Shown: positions 1-7,275 of the stretch, in pieces
Numbering within the stretch: position 1 is the stretch's first letter
How the letters are laid out: every line of letters begins with the position of its first letter
Source: Cyclobacteriaceae bacterium
GTDB lineage: Bacteria > Bacteroidota > Bacteroidia > Cytophagales > Cyclobacteriaceae
Reading direction: 5' to 3'
NCBI GenBank assembly: GCA_030589835.1
Contig: JAUUZS010000001.1
Span: forward strand, 1 to 24,603
DNA: 24,603 nucleotides
Translations under genes and position numbers: made by a program
The notes under the pieces: model-generated
What the model was told of the DNA's origin: nothing
Seen by the model: only the letters and a program-made list of their open reading frames with translations
The model's database searches: none

Positions 1-423
1 GATGCGAGATTCAACGAACTGTATGTAGAGGATGAGAAAGTGGCAGACCTGATCAGCTATTTCTCAGTAATTGCGGTTGTCATTGGAGTATTAGGGCTTT
101 TTGGCTTGGCCTCGTATACCGCCGAGCAGCGTATTAAAGAAATAGGCGTTAGAAAAGTGATGGGCGCTTCGGTGGCTCAAATATTATTGTTGCTTACCAA
201 AGGATTTACCTTCCTGGTGCTCATAGGGTTTATTCTGGCAATTCCAGTTGCATGGTGGGGAATGTCTCATTGGTTAGATTCATTTGCATATCATGGAAAT
301 ATTAGTGTTTTGTCTGTTTTACTTGCCGGATTGTTTGCCATATTAATTTCCTGGTTTACGGTTGGCATGCAGACAATTAAGGCAGCCAAGGCCAATCCAG
401 TTGATTCATTGAGATTTGAATAA
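1..423 (+). CDS. ABC transporter permease, FtsX/MacB type (C-terminal part only)
   Basis: The reading frame is open from base 1 to a TAA at 421-423, so the gene begins outside the window and the GTG at 40 is most likely internal. The visible 140 residues hold three hydrophobic segments. Between the first and second is a stretch of the type AEQRIKEIGVRKVMGAS, which is the hallmark of the C-terminal FtsX domain in MacB-like permeases. The protein ends with a KAAKANPVDSLRFE-type tail, common in Bacteroidota members. These proteins usually have about 800 residues, with a periplasmic MacB-PCD domain between the first and second of four membrane helices, and act in efflux or lipoprotein-related mechanotransmission. 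The substrate cannot be told from this fragment. The gene converges on the minus-strand permease with only 4 bp between the stops and no visible terminator. Confidence 0.9.
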   Translation, partial: DARFNELYVEDEKVADLISYFSVIAVVIGVLGLFGLASYTAEQRIKEIGVRKVMGASVAQILLLLTKGFTFLVLIGFILAIPVAWWGMSHWLDSFAYHGNISVLSVLLAGLFAILISWFTVGMQTIKAAKANPVDSLRFE

Positions 424-427
424 TTTT

Positions 428-1249
428 TCATATATCCCTTTTGTCCAACAACTTATAAATGGATACGTGATAAATCACCAGCCAACCAAAAACAATAAAC
501 ACATCCGCCCAGGCTACGAAGTCCTGAATTTCCATAAACACATATCGTTGAAATGGAACGCTGATCAGGTTGTTTAACGACATGATTGGCATAAAAGGGG
601 CTGTGAGTTTTAAGAATTCAGGGATATGAGGATTATGTACAAAGTTGATGGTTAAAATAGGTTCGAAAATCAAGGTATACATAAATATAAGTACAATGGC
701 AAAGCCAGCTCTCTTAATGAGAATTCCTATGAGCAGTGCAAAAGATAGAAATGTCATGACTTCGAGAAAATAGGCTGCCAAAAACTCCATTTCGCTAAAA
801 ATGAAACTGGGAGCTTTTACGGTTGAGTATATCAAACCAGTGATCAGTCCTTCCACAAATAAAAATAAGGTTGCGGCACATGAAAGTACGATAATTAGTG
901 TAAGCTTAGATTTGAGAAATTCCCACTTGCTCAATCCATCGATAATATTTTGGCGCATGGTGCGATACCCGATTTCATTTGTTACCGAAATAATCACAAT
1001 GAATGCCAGAAAAATTTTAAAGAAAGTGGCAATATAGGTCATGTTTTGCCACACATCAGGAAAATCATACAATGGAATGATGGTAGGATCTATGCCTTCA
1101 AACTCTGCTCCCTGATTTTTAAGGAACATCATCAGAAACATCCCGCTTGATAAAATGAGGATCAGTCCTACAAAGTACATGGCTATAAGAATCCAAAAGA
1201 CCTTATAGTTCTTGAGTTTCAGCCATTCAATTTCAAAAAGTCTGATCAT
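428..1249 (-). CDS. ABC-2 type transporter permease
   Basis: This 273-aa protein has a short basic N-terminus (MIRLFEIEWLKLKNYKVFW) followed by about six strongly hydrophobic segments near residues 18-42, 75-93, 110-135, 150-178, 183-205 and 240-262. This is the layout of single-domain ABC-2 permeases. The phrase NEIGYRTMRQNIIDGLSKWEFLKSKL after the second helix is the typical coupling region of this family. It overlaps the upstream ATPase gene by 17 bp, so the two are almost certainly translated together and form one exporter (two ATPases plus two permeases). It is the last gene of the operon that starts with the sigma factor at 4269. The cargo is unknown; bacitracin/lantibiotic-type resistance exporters and gliding-related transporters share this form. 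Confidence 0.88.
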   Translation of the reverse strand: MIRLFEIEWLKLKNYKVFWILIAMYFVGLILILSSGMFLMMFLKNQGAEFEGIDPTIIPLYDFPDVWQNMTYIATFFKIFLAFIVIISVTNEIGYRTMRQNIIDGLSKWEFLKSKLTLIIVLSCAATLFLFVEGLITGLIYSTVKAPSFIFSEMEFLAAYFLEVMTFLSFALLIGILIKRAGFAIVLIFMYTLIFEPILTINFVHNPHIPEFLKLTAPFMPIMSLNNLISVPFQRYVFMEIQDFVAWADVFIVFGWLVIYHVSIYKLLDKRDI

Positions 1250-2141
1250 CTGCTTCTGCCAATATGTTTAAAAATTTCTGTTCAAGGCTATTTTTCCGTA
1301 TTGCCAAATGCGTAAGTACGATTCCCTTTTCAATCAGGAAAGAATTTAGTTCATGACCATTTGCAGAATTATTGAGTTGCAATGCCAACAGGCCTTTCTC
1401 TTCTTCCATGCTTTTTAAAGGACTGAATTCCTTTACAGCTACAGCCAAATGCTTAAGATCATTGGAAGAAATTTCTATGGTATTAGAACCAACTAAAGCC
1501 TCTTCCACTGCTCCGGAGAATATCTTTGTCCCTTTTTTTAAGACAGCAAAGTGGGTGCACACCTTTTGAACTTCATCTAAAATGTGGCTGGCTAAAAGTA
1601 TCGTTTTACCCTCTTTTGATAGTTGTAAAATAAGCTTACGAATTTCAGCGATTCCCTGTGGATCTAGACCATTGGTTGGCTCGTCCAGGATAAGCACAGA
1701 AGGATCAGAAAGCAAGGCAGCTGCAATGGCAAGCCGCTGTTTCATGCCCAGAGAAAAAGTCCTGAAAGGATCATCTTTTCGGTCAAACAGATTTACCAGT
1801 TTTAAGACATCATCTATTCTATTTTTTCCTTTCCCCTTTATTTTGGCAATAATTCTAAGATTTCTATAGGCAGATAGATATGGATAAAATGCGGGAACTT
1901 CCAGAATGGCGCCGATCTTTTTGCGCGATTCATTGCTTGAGGGTTTACCAAACCAGCTGTAATTTCCTGAAGTCTTTTTTATTACATCCAGTATTACACC
2001 CAGTGTAGTCGTTTTTCCGCTCCCATTAGGGCCAAGCAAGCCATACACATTTCCTTCGTCTATTTCGAGAGATAGTTGATTTACGGCTTTAATTTTTCCA
2101 AAATCTTTTACGAGCTTATCAATAGTTAGAATTTCAGACAT
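1233..2141 (-). CDS. ABC transporter ATP-binding protein
   Basis: The 302-aa protein has the full set of ABC ATPase motifs: Walker A GLLGPNGSGKTTT near residue 35, signature SLGMKQRLAIA near 130, Walker B VLILDEPTNGLDP near 154 and the H-loop histidine in LLASHILDEV near 185. After about residue 215 comes a C-terminal extension of about 85 residues of the DrrA/CcmA-like exporter type. Its start codon directly follows the TAG of the upstream DUF4252 gene (TAG then ATG with no base between), and its end overlaps the permease start, so it is embedded in a translationally coupled operon. It should supply ATP hydrolysis for the permease at 428-1249. Its place behind an ECF sigma factor suggests induction by a cell-envelope signal, which is inference. 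Confidence 0.93.
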   Translation of the reverse strand: MSEILTIDKLVKDFGKIKAVNQLSLEIDEGNVYGLLGPNGSGKTTTLGVILDVIKKTSGNYSWFGKPSSNESRKKIGAILEVPAFYPYLSAYRNLRIIAKIKGKGKNRIDDVLKLVNLFDRKDDPFRTFSLGMKQRLAIAAALLSDPSVLILDEPTNGLDPQGIAEIRKLILQLSKEGKTILLASHILDEVQKVCTHFAVLKKGTKIFSGAVEEALVGSNTIEISSNDLKHLAVAVKEFSPLKSMEEEKGLLALQLNNSANGHELNSFLIEKGIVLTHLAIRKNSLEQKFLNILAEADDQTF

Positions 2142-2633
2142 CTATTTCTTTATTCCTGTTAAATTGAGAATATCTATAAATCCATCCTGATTGAATGTTT
2201 GAGTAAGCTTTGGGATTTTAGCGATATTAATCATTCCATTAATTTCTAATAGCATCACTTCTTCTTCCTGTTTTGATAGAATAACCAGCTCTGAATTTCT
2301 TTTTTCTAATCCCCATACGCGCAGGTCCATGTCTTTATTTTTCATAAACATGACTTCTTCAAAGCCCTCATTTGCTAGATCTTTCTCCAGCTTTACAAGA
2401 TCATCTTTGGAGACAACTCCGGAATCCAATTTAAAAAAACGCGCTTTTTTAATCTCGCTGATCATCGCATCAAACTCCGGATTCCTTTCGATGTTGATCA
2501 TCCGAAGTGTAGAAGGATATAAATAAAGAGAAAGTGCTGTCTCATGATTTTCTTTAAAATCTGTGACAACACTGCTTTGGGCAAAGCAAAAAGTAGATAG
2601 AAAAAAGGAAATGACTAAAAATATATACTTCAT
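2142..2633 (-). CDS. DUF4252 domain-containing secreted protein (second copy)
   Basis: The 163-aa product starts with a clean signal peptide (MKYIFLVISFFLSTFCFA, probable cleavage before Q) and reads as a DUF4252 protein: an acidic, mixed alpha/beta domain with a hydrophobic strand near residues 115-122 (SELVILSK) and an EEEVMLLEINGMINIAKIPKLT stretch. DUF4252 proteins are widespread in Bacteroidota and often lie beside ECF sigma factors; their biochemical role is not known. It is a diverged tandem paralogue of the gene at 2649-3185, sharing the order signal peptide, FxLDSG/LKVIAADSVG-like core, E-rich segment and GxI(N/D)L(K/A)KI motif. The two genes are 15 bp apart. There is no lipobox cysteine, so the mature protein is probably soluble in the periplasm. 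Confidence 0.8.
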   Translation of the reverse strand: MKYIFLVISFFLSTFCFAQSSVVTDFKENHETALSLYLYPSTLRMINIERNPEFDAMISEIKKARFFKLDSGVVSKDDLVKLEKDLANEGFEEVMFMKNKDMDLRVWGLEKRNSELVILSKQEEEVMLLEINGMINIAKIPKLTQTFNQDGFIDILNLTGIKK

Positions 2634-2648
2634 AAAAGGAAGGGGGAT

Positions 2649-3185
2649 CTATTGATCATCCCCGTTATTATCGTCATCTAATTGTCTCAAATGCTCCATG
2701 CCTTTGATATTCATGCTTTTCGAGAGTTTGGATATCTTTTTCAGATCAATCTCACCATAAAGGCTCAGAATAATAAAGCTTTTGTTGCCGCCAACTACCA
2801 TTACCAGTTCGGTGATTAGGCCATCCTTTTCTTTGATCATAAACTTCATATTCTCTTTGGCATCCTTAACTTCCATCAATTCTTCGTAACCATTACCGGA
2901 AATTTTTTTTACTGCACTGGAATACAATTTCTTGGAATTACCAACACTATCAGCCGCGATAACTTTAAGCCCTTTCAATTTGCTTACGGCTTCCAAAATC
3001 GCTTCTTCATCTTCATCTCCGGCATCGATATTGGTAAATAATTCAAACATTTTGCTCGATACAGAAATCTTCGTAAAATTTTCATCATCATAATAGTCAT
3101 TGAAAAGTTTTGTAACTACATCATTTTGAGCATTGGCCGGAAAACCAATACAAGCGGTAATCAAGATTATTATTAAATTTTTCAT
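2649..3185 (-). CDS. DUF4252 domain-containing secreted protein (first copy)
   Basis: The 178-aa product has a signal peptide (MKNLIIILITACIGFPANAQ) with cleavage probably after ANA. The rest has the DUF4252 pattern: a short helical start (VVTKLFNDYYDDENFTKISVS), a central strand LKGLKVIAADS, and a late segment SFIILSLYGEIDLKKISKLS. The C-terminus is a very acidic tail (QLDDDNNGDDQ). The ATG shares two bases with the TGA of the micro-ORF immediately upstream (ATGA), which fixes the start and implies that ribosomes finishing the micro-ORF re-initiate here. The function of DUF4252 is not established. Regulation is presumably by the sigma factor and anti-sigma-like protein encoded 0.1-1.1 kb upstream in the same operon. 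Confidence 0.85.
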   Translation of the reverse strand: MKNLIIILITACIGFPANAQNDVVTKLFNDYYDDENFTKISVSSKMFELFTNIDAGDEDEEAILEAVSKLKGLKVIAADSVGNSKKLYSSAVKKISGNGYEELMEVKDAKENMKFMIKEKDGLITELVMVVGGNKSFIILSLYGEIDLKKISKLSKSMNIKGMEHLRQLDDDNNGDDQ

Positions 3186-3274
3186 TCTTTTAAATTTTGT
3201 AGAAACCTGACCATTTGTAGATTATTATGATACTCTATTATATCAATATTAATCCCAGGAATGGCCTGTTTCAT
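3182..3274 (-). CDS. micro-ORF A: 30-codon protein coupled to both neighbours
   Basis: A 30-codon frame starts with ATG at 3274 and ends with TGA at 3182. The start lies one base after the TAA of the anti-sigma-like gene (TAA-c-ATG), and the TGA overlaps the ATG of the DUF4252 gene (ATGA). The peptide begins MKQAIPGINI, has Glu-Tyr at 14-15, Asn-Leu at 18-19, Met21 and Phe-Leu at 24-25, and has no transmembrane segment or signal peptide. A second, diverged copy exists at 8454-8547 with 13 of 30 residues identical once a one-base indel is removed. Many differences fall at third codon positions, so the conserved unit appears to be a peptide and not just DNA. I do not recognise the family. It could be a real small protein or a coding cassette used for translational coupling. 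Confidence 0.7.
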   Translation of the reverse strand: MKQAIPGINIDIIEYHNNLQMVRFLQNLKE

Positions 3275-3275
3275 G

Positions 3276-3770
3276 TTAATTTTGATTTAATTTATTTTGA
3301 CTTTCATCAAATTTTGAAAACTCCGTAGCATATTCGCCACTTTGGTTAAGCCTTGAAGAAACCATAAGCAAAGCTCTTTTTGTTTCTTCAAATGCTTTTT
3401 TCGGATCTTCATAGGTATCCACTTTCACTACTTTTTCCACCTTGTCAACATGAATAAATCTTTGATTGAAAATGATGCTTATAGAAATTATCAATGCTAA
3501 TGAAGCGGCTGCATACCAATATTTTATTGCAATTCGTTTTGGTTTTTTACTGTTTTCGTGAACGTCAATTTGATTTAAAATTTCTTGATCAAATCCACCA
3601 TCCAAAAAATTTCGAGCTCTTTTTTTATTTAAATAATTGAAATACGCTTGCTCCGGATCATCCTCATAAGAATCGTTGAGAAAACTGAGTTTTAATTCCT
3701 CCTCCTCATCGTTACTGAGTTTGCCTTCCCAATACTTTTTACGAAGCACTTCTGCTTTTTTCGAGTCCAT
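3276..3770 (-). CDS. single-pass membrane protein, probable anti-sigma factor partner
   Basis: The 164-aa protein has a charged, cytoplasmic-type N-terminal region of about 83 residues (MDSKKAEVLRKKYWEGKLSN, then acidic), one membrane span near residues 84-101 (WYAAASLALIISISIIF) preceded by basic KKPKRIAIK, and about 60 residues outside with heptad-like charge. N-in single-span topology directly after an ECF sigma gene, with a 32-bp overlap, is the classical anti-sigma arrangement. The segment KYWEGKLSNDEEEELK resembles the xxYxxGxLSxEExxxL start of anti-sigma N-domains, but the HxxxCxxC zinc motif is absent. It lacks the FecR domain of TonB-linked anti-sigmas. I infer that it holds the 176-aa sigma factor at the membrane until an envelope signal arrives; no direct evidence for the signal is visible. 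Confidence 0.7.
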   Translation of the reverse strand: MDSKKAEVLRKKYWEGKLSNDEEEELKLSFLNDSYEDDPEQAYFNYLNKKRARNFLDGGFDQEILNQIDVHENSKKPKRIAIKYWYAAASLALIISISIIFNQRFIHVDKVEKVVKVDTYEDPKKAFEETKRALLMVSSRLNQSGEYATEFSKFDESQNKLNQN

Positions 3771-4269
3771 GTAAATTCAGTTTTAATAACTTGATCCGAA
3801 TGACTTTCCTTGCCCTGAAAATATTCACCTTAACGTCATTGATGTTGTAGCCCGTGATCTCACTAATTTCCTGATAAGTAAATCCCTCAATGTCGCGCAA
3901 TTGAAACGTTTCTTTTTGCTTTAAAGGCAAGTTGCTCACAATGCCATCTATGACCTCCATAGTATTTCCTATTTCGACCAACTGATATGGCGACCTTTCC
4001 TTATATTCCTGATTTAAGCCTTCATTCAAATCAAAGGTCTTGTGATGCTTTGACCGGATTTTGTCCAGAGCAAAATTTCTTGTCATGGTCATGCACCAAG
4101 CCTCCAGACTCTGTATCTTACCCAGATCACTTCTTTTCTCCCAAACTTTGATCATTGTTTCCTGCACTACATCTTTCGATAGATCGTCATCCCTCAGAAT
4201 GCTGTGTGCATACCGAAACAATTTATTCTTTAACGGAAGTACCTCAGATTTAAAGGTTTCAAGCATCAT
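3739..4269 (-). CDS. RNA polymerase sigma factor, ECF subfamily
   Basis: The 176-aa protein has the two ECF sigma domains. Region 2 spans about residues 10-75 (FRYAHSILRDDDLSKDVVQE, then TMIKVWEK and AWCMTMTRNFALDKIR). Region 4 spans about 118-168 (LPLKQKETFQLRDIEGFTYQ, then EISEITGYNINDVKVNIFRARK, the helix-turn-helix). It should direct RNA polymerase to its own regulon, normally including this operon. The first of two adjacent ATG codons at 4267-4269 is taken as start; the second would remove one residue. The gene overlaps the anti-sigma-like gene by 32 bp and heads an operon running to 428. No TTTG/TAnnTTTG promoter was found in the 230 bp upstream, so expression may depend mainly on the alternative sigma itself. 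Confidence 0.92.
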   Translation of the reverse strand: MMLETFKSEVLPLKNKLFRYAHSILRDDDLSKDVVQETMIKVWEKRSDLGKIQSLEAWCMTMTRNFALDKIRSKHHKTFDLNEGLNQEYKERSPYQLVEIGNTMEVIDGIVSNLPLKQKETFQLRDIEGFTYQEISEITGYNINDVKVNIFRARKVIRIKLLKLNLHGLEKSRSAS

Positions 4270-4914
4270 TTCAACAGGGAGACGTAGCTACAATAAGAAA
4301 GTTACAACCGAATTGAAGATAATTCCAGATTTCACTACTAAAATCTTACAATAGTCAATCACCTATCTTAGTTCATTCAAAGAAATGCAATTGACAGAAA
4401 ATCACCAGGTATCTGAAATTCAGTAATTCAACACTTATACTACGACTTCAATCAGGTTTTTGAACATTCAAAAAAGCACAAAGCCGTTAATTGTTGAAAA
4501 AGCAATAACTATACGCTGTGCATGCTGAAAGGCAAAAGTTCCTCAAGACAAAAAGTTCCTCTTCTTTGCTGCCGCATAGCTTTGGTGAAGCACAGCAGAG
4601 GATTTAGGGGTAAAAATGGGATGTTATCGGACACCATTGTAGAAAGGAATTTTTAGTAAATCATCACAAAACAATATTTTGGTGTAGTCATCTAAAGACA
4701 ATATCTTAATATATTATCTTATAATGTTTATATGTGTGTTTAAATGATGATCATTAAAAAAATGATTATACTTTCTATTATAAAGCACACGCTTAAGAAA
4801 ATTGATTTTTATTCACTGTCGTGTAATAATATTTTATCGACATTTAAAATTCGATAATAGGCAAATTTGATTTTTGAAATAAATTCTGACAGAACACTAT
4901 ATATTACTAAACAT
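4270..4914. other. 645-bp intergenic region between divergent genes
   Basis: No convincing gene lies here. It must carry the promoters for the sigma operon (leftward) and for the lipoprotein gene at 4915 (rightward), but neither shows the primary Bacteroidota promoter pattern. An 11-bp direct repeat (aaaagttcctc at 4534-4544 and 4551-4561, period 17) lies in the middle. The right half (4680-4860) is extremely AT-rich. A longer frame can be drawn from a TTG at 4867 into the lipoprotein gene, but the ATG at 4915 places the signal peptide correctly. Confidence 0.6.
4534..4561. repeat. 11-bp direct repeat, period 17
   Basis: The 11-mer aaaagttcctc occurs twice, at 4534-4544 and 4551-4561, separated by six bases (aagaca). 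It lies in the long intergenic region between the divergent sigma operon and the lipoprotein gene. Tandem sites in an intergenic region can bind a regulator, but two copies of an 11-mer are weak evidence and the spacing is not a whole number of helical turns. Confidence 0.4.
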
Positions 4915-5358
4915 ATGAAAGCTATAAGATTCGTTTTTTTACTGATTATCACGATTTCCGCAATGTTTTTCTTTCAGAATTGCAGTAAGGAATCTGCAAA
5001 CCCAGCTGATGGCAATGCAAATATTTTGAGAGCTAAAACGCAATGGACAGTCAGTTCGGTAAATGTTCCGTCAAATTCAGCAACGCTAAGTTCTGATTGG
5101 ACTAACTTTACAGTTTCTTTTACCGAAACAAATATGACGACTTCGGGATTTCCTACTGGTACACAAGCAGTTTGGCCAAGCGGAACATATGAAATGAGTG
5201 CAGATGGCACAATAGTTACAAGGCAAGATGGTGTTGTGATGACATTAAATCCAATCACGGAAACAAATTTTACAGCAAGTTTTAGTGTGGATGAAGGTGT
5301 TGAGCTGGGCGGGAGATTGGCTGCATTAGGCGGAGAATATATTTTTAATATGCATTAA
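4915..5358 (+). CDS. small secreted lipoprotein, function unknown
   Basis: Starting at the ATG at 4915 the product has 147 residues. It opens with a type II signal peptide (MKAIRFVFLLIITISAMFFF) and a lipobox-like FQNC, so Cys23 should be lipidated. The residues after the cysteine (SKES) include a lysine-acid pair, which in some Bacteroidota favours surface export of lipoproteins; this is only suggestive. The mature part is rich in Thr, Ser and Asn and has alternating strand-like segments (WTVSSVNVPS, WTNFTVSFTETNMTTSG, GTYEMSADGTIVTRQDGVVM), resembling a small lipocalin-like or beta-sandwich domain. No catalytic motif is seen. The gene is single, with long non-coding DNA upstream and a convergent barrel gene downstream. 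Confidence 0.78.
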   Translation: MKAIRFVFLLIITISAMFFFQNCSKESANPADGNANILRAKTQWTVSSVNVPSNSATLSSDWTNFTVSFTETNMTTSGFPTGTQAVWPSGTYEMSADGTIVTRQDGVVMTLNPITETNFTASFSVDEGVELGGRLAALGGEYIFNMH

Positions 5359-5603
5359 CCTGGATGGTTATTCCACGAACTTGCCTACTGGTGATGGATT
5401 TAATGGAAATTAAATACTTCAACCAGGCCAATACATGAAAACACGCTTTGCCCCGAAGGCAAACAAATGTTATTCGTGGCTTACTTGTAATTGTCGAAGA
5501 CCTGATTTATCATTTCAGCCTGGCGGCAAACCTTCGAGATAGATTTGATTAGTTGCTTTTTTAAGCGATTATACTCAACATTTGCAAAAGTGTCTTACAC
5601 CCT

Positions 5604-6239
5604 CTAAAATTTTATGGTAATATCAATTCCATAAAGATCATTTTTTAGCACAAGGGATTCATCAGAAAATTCAGCTTCTTTTATGACGTTCAACAATCCT
5701 CTATGATAACTAAGGCCAAGGCCAATGGCGGTTTGAGGTGCGATTTGTATTTCCAAACCTGCGCTCAAAAGCATAGTAATATCAATGGGTTGAATCGTTT
5801 TGATCACCTGGAAATTCTGATCGTTTTCCTTAAAGTGTATGGGGATTTCGAGGATTGGGCCAAATTGAAAATAGAGTTTTTTATCTAATGCGATGTCATC
5901 GGTAAAAAGCTTTAGGGTGGCGGGCAGCTGAATATATTGAATATTGTAGCTTTTTGTGTGCATTAAATCCGGGTAATATTCATTTACTTTCAGATTTACA
6001 CGTTTTGATATATAACCGATTCCCGAAGAGAAAAAATATTTTGCAGAGATCGGCATATCTGCAATTAAGGCAATCGATGGATTGAAGGAATTTGATCCCT
6101 TGCTTACGCCGATCGAATCATTTGATTGGGTAATTCTTTGTGTTATTACCGATGAAGTAAGTTTTAAACCTAGTTTTGTTTGTGCTGGTGAAGCATTTAT
6201 AATCAAAATCACTAAACTTGCAGAGATAAAATATTTCAT
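5604..6239 (-). CDS. outer-membrane beta-barrel protein, PorT-like fold
   Basis: The 211-aa protein has a signal peptide (MKYFISASLVILIINASPAQ, cleavage likely before T). It is followed by alternating amphipathic strands such as YFFSSGIGYISKRVNLKV, SYNIQYIQLPATLKLF, LYFQFGPILEIPIHF, ITMLLSAGLEIQIAP and TAIGLGLSYHRGLLNV, ending on an aromatic residue (DITIKF) as outer-membrane barrels do. The phrase YIQLPATLKL is typical of the Bacteroidota barrel domain called outer membrane protein beta-barrel or PorT-like. About eight strands fit in this length. PorT proper acts in type IX secretion, but the family is broad, so I do not assign that role. It is transcribed away from gldB, with starts only 16-22 bp apart. 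Confidence 0.82.
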   Translation of the reverse strand: MKYFISASLVILIINASPAQTKLGLKLTSSVITQRITQSNDSIGVSKGSNSFNPSIALIADMPISAKYFFSSGIGYISKRVNLKVNEYYPDLMHTKSYNIQYIQLPATLKLFTDDIALDKKLYFQFGPILEIPIHFKENDQNFQVIKTIQPIDITMLLSAGLEIQIAPQTAIGLGLSYHRGLLNVIKEAEFSDESLVLKNDLYGIDITIKF

Positions 6240-6255
6240 GTTTGAGTTAAACTAG

Positions 6256-7275
6256 TTGCTTGTGTTTCAGAAAAAATTAATTATAAGTATCGTAATATTT
6301 ATATTCATTTCTATTGGGCTTATTGCTTGCAAAGAAGATAAATGTATTAAAGCACCTGATATTTCATCAATTGAAATATCAGTAAATATAGAGCGACTTG
6401 ATAAGAAGTTAAACAAAATCCCTACTAAAAACGACTTATCAAAATTATTGGCTCAAAACAGCATGTTTGCCGAAGCGTTTTTGAATCTTTCGCACTATCC
6501 AAGCCCTGATATTTTGCTCGATCAGTATTATCATTTGCTAAATGATCCTTCTATAGATTCGCTTTTTTTAGAAGTAGAAAACACTTTTGGAAACCTTGAA
6601 GAAATCCAGCTCCAGTTTGAAGAAGCTTTTCGCTACCTGAAATATCATTATCCTGAAACAAAGATTCCGAAAATTAAAACGGTGGTCACAGGATTACGCT
6701 CTGATCTTTATTTATCTGATAGCCTCATCATAATTGGTTTGGATCATTATCTTGGGTTGGAAGGCAAATATCTGCCAATGGATGTCCCCGGATACATCTT
6801 GAAAAGGTACCAAAAAGAGTATATGGTTCCACAAATTATGCTGATGTACTCGAATTTATACAACAAAACAAATTTAAATGATGGCTCTGCGGTGGCGGAT
6901 ATGGTGTATTATGGCAAGGCTTTTTATATGGCCAAAAACCTGATGCCTTGTACTCCAGACAGTCTTTTTACCGGGTATTCCGCATTTGAAACACTAGATA
7001 TCGATGAGCATGAGCCCGTAATTTGGGCTAGTCTTTTGGAAAATGAAGTGCTTTTCGAAACAAGCCCGATTATTAAAGATAAATTTTTGAGCGAAAGACC
7101 GAAGACATTAGAAATTGGCGAGAATTGTCCGGGGCGTATTGGTCGATGGGTCGGATGGAGAATTGTTCAAAAGTATGGTGACCAACATCCAGAGATAACC
7201 TTACGAGACGTAATGGAAACTAAGGATGCACAAAAAATATTTAATGAATCGAAATATAAACCTATTCCATACTGA
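6256..7275 (+). CDS. gldB: GldB-like gliding motility lipoprotein
   Basis: The product has 339 residues from TTG at 6256 or 337 from GTG at 6262; an in-frame TAG at 6253 rules out anything earlier, and no ATG occurs before residue 70. It has a lipoprotein signal (KKLIISIVIFIFISIGLIAC) with the lipidated Cys at position 25 or 23. GldB features are the early IERLDKKL motif, the central SLIIIGLDHYLG segment, the MVYYGKAFYMAKNLMP helix, the WASLLENEVLFE helix and the closing CPGRIGRWVGWRIVQKY motif (canonical ESPGRIGRWIGWQIV). In Flavobacterium, GldB is a membrane lipoprotein needed for gliding; its exact action is not known. The gene stops at TGA 7273-7275, directly against the stop of the convergent glycosyltransferase. 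Confidence 0.85.
   Translation: MLVFQKKLIISIVIFIFISIGLIACKEDKCIKAPDISSIEISVNIERLDKKLNKIPTKNDLSKLLAQNSMFAEAFLNLSHYPSPDILLDQYYHLLNDPSIDSLFLEVENTFGNLEEIQLQFEEAFRYLKYHYPETKIPKIKTVVTGLRSDLYLSDSLIIIGLDHYLGLEGKYLPMDVPGYILKRYQKEYMVPQIMLMYSNLYNKTNLNDGSAVADMVYYGKAFYMAKNLMPCTPDSLFTGYSAFETLDIDEHEPVIWASLLENEVLFETSPIIKDKFLSERPKTLEIGENCPGRIGRWVGWRIVQKYGDQHPEITLRDVMETKDAQKIFNESKYKPIPY

Noticed and set aside
801..1150. Two plus-strand frames opposite the ABC-2 permease
   Set aside because: They mirror the hydrophobic permease sequence and have no independent support.
4764..4776. TGATGATCATTA palindrome as an operator
   Set aside because: Very AT-rich surroundings make short palindromes common; no promoter element lies next to it.
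4867..4914. 16-codon upstream extension of the lipoprotein gene from TTG
   Set aside because: The ATG at 4915 gives a standard signal peptide; the extension would put polar residues before it.
4867..5258. Minus-strand frame of 94 codons (4974-5258) opposite the lipoprotein gene
   Set aside because: No start context and no domain; the plus-strand frame has a signal peptide and lipobox.
5447..5463. Hairpin TTTGCC-ccgaa-GGCAAA as a terminator for the lipoprotein gene
   Set aside because: The stem has only six pairs and no T run follows on either strand.
5374..5480. CCACGAA and TTCGTGG inverted repeat as ends of a small mobile element
   Set aside because: Seven bases at about 90 bp spacing is expected by chance, and there is no target duplication.
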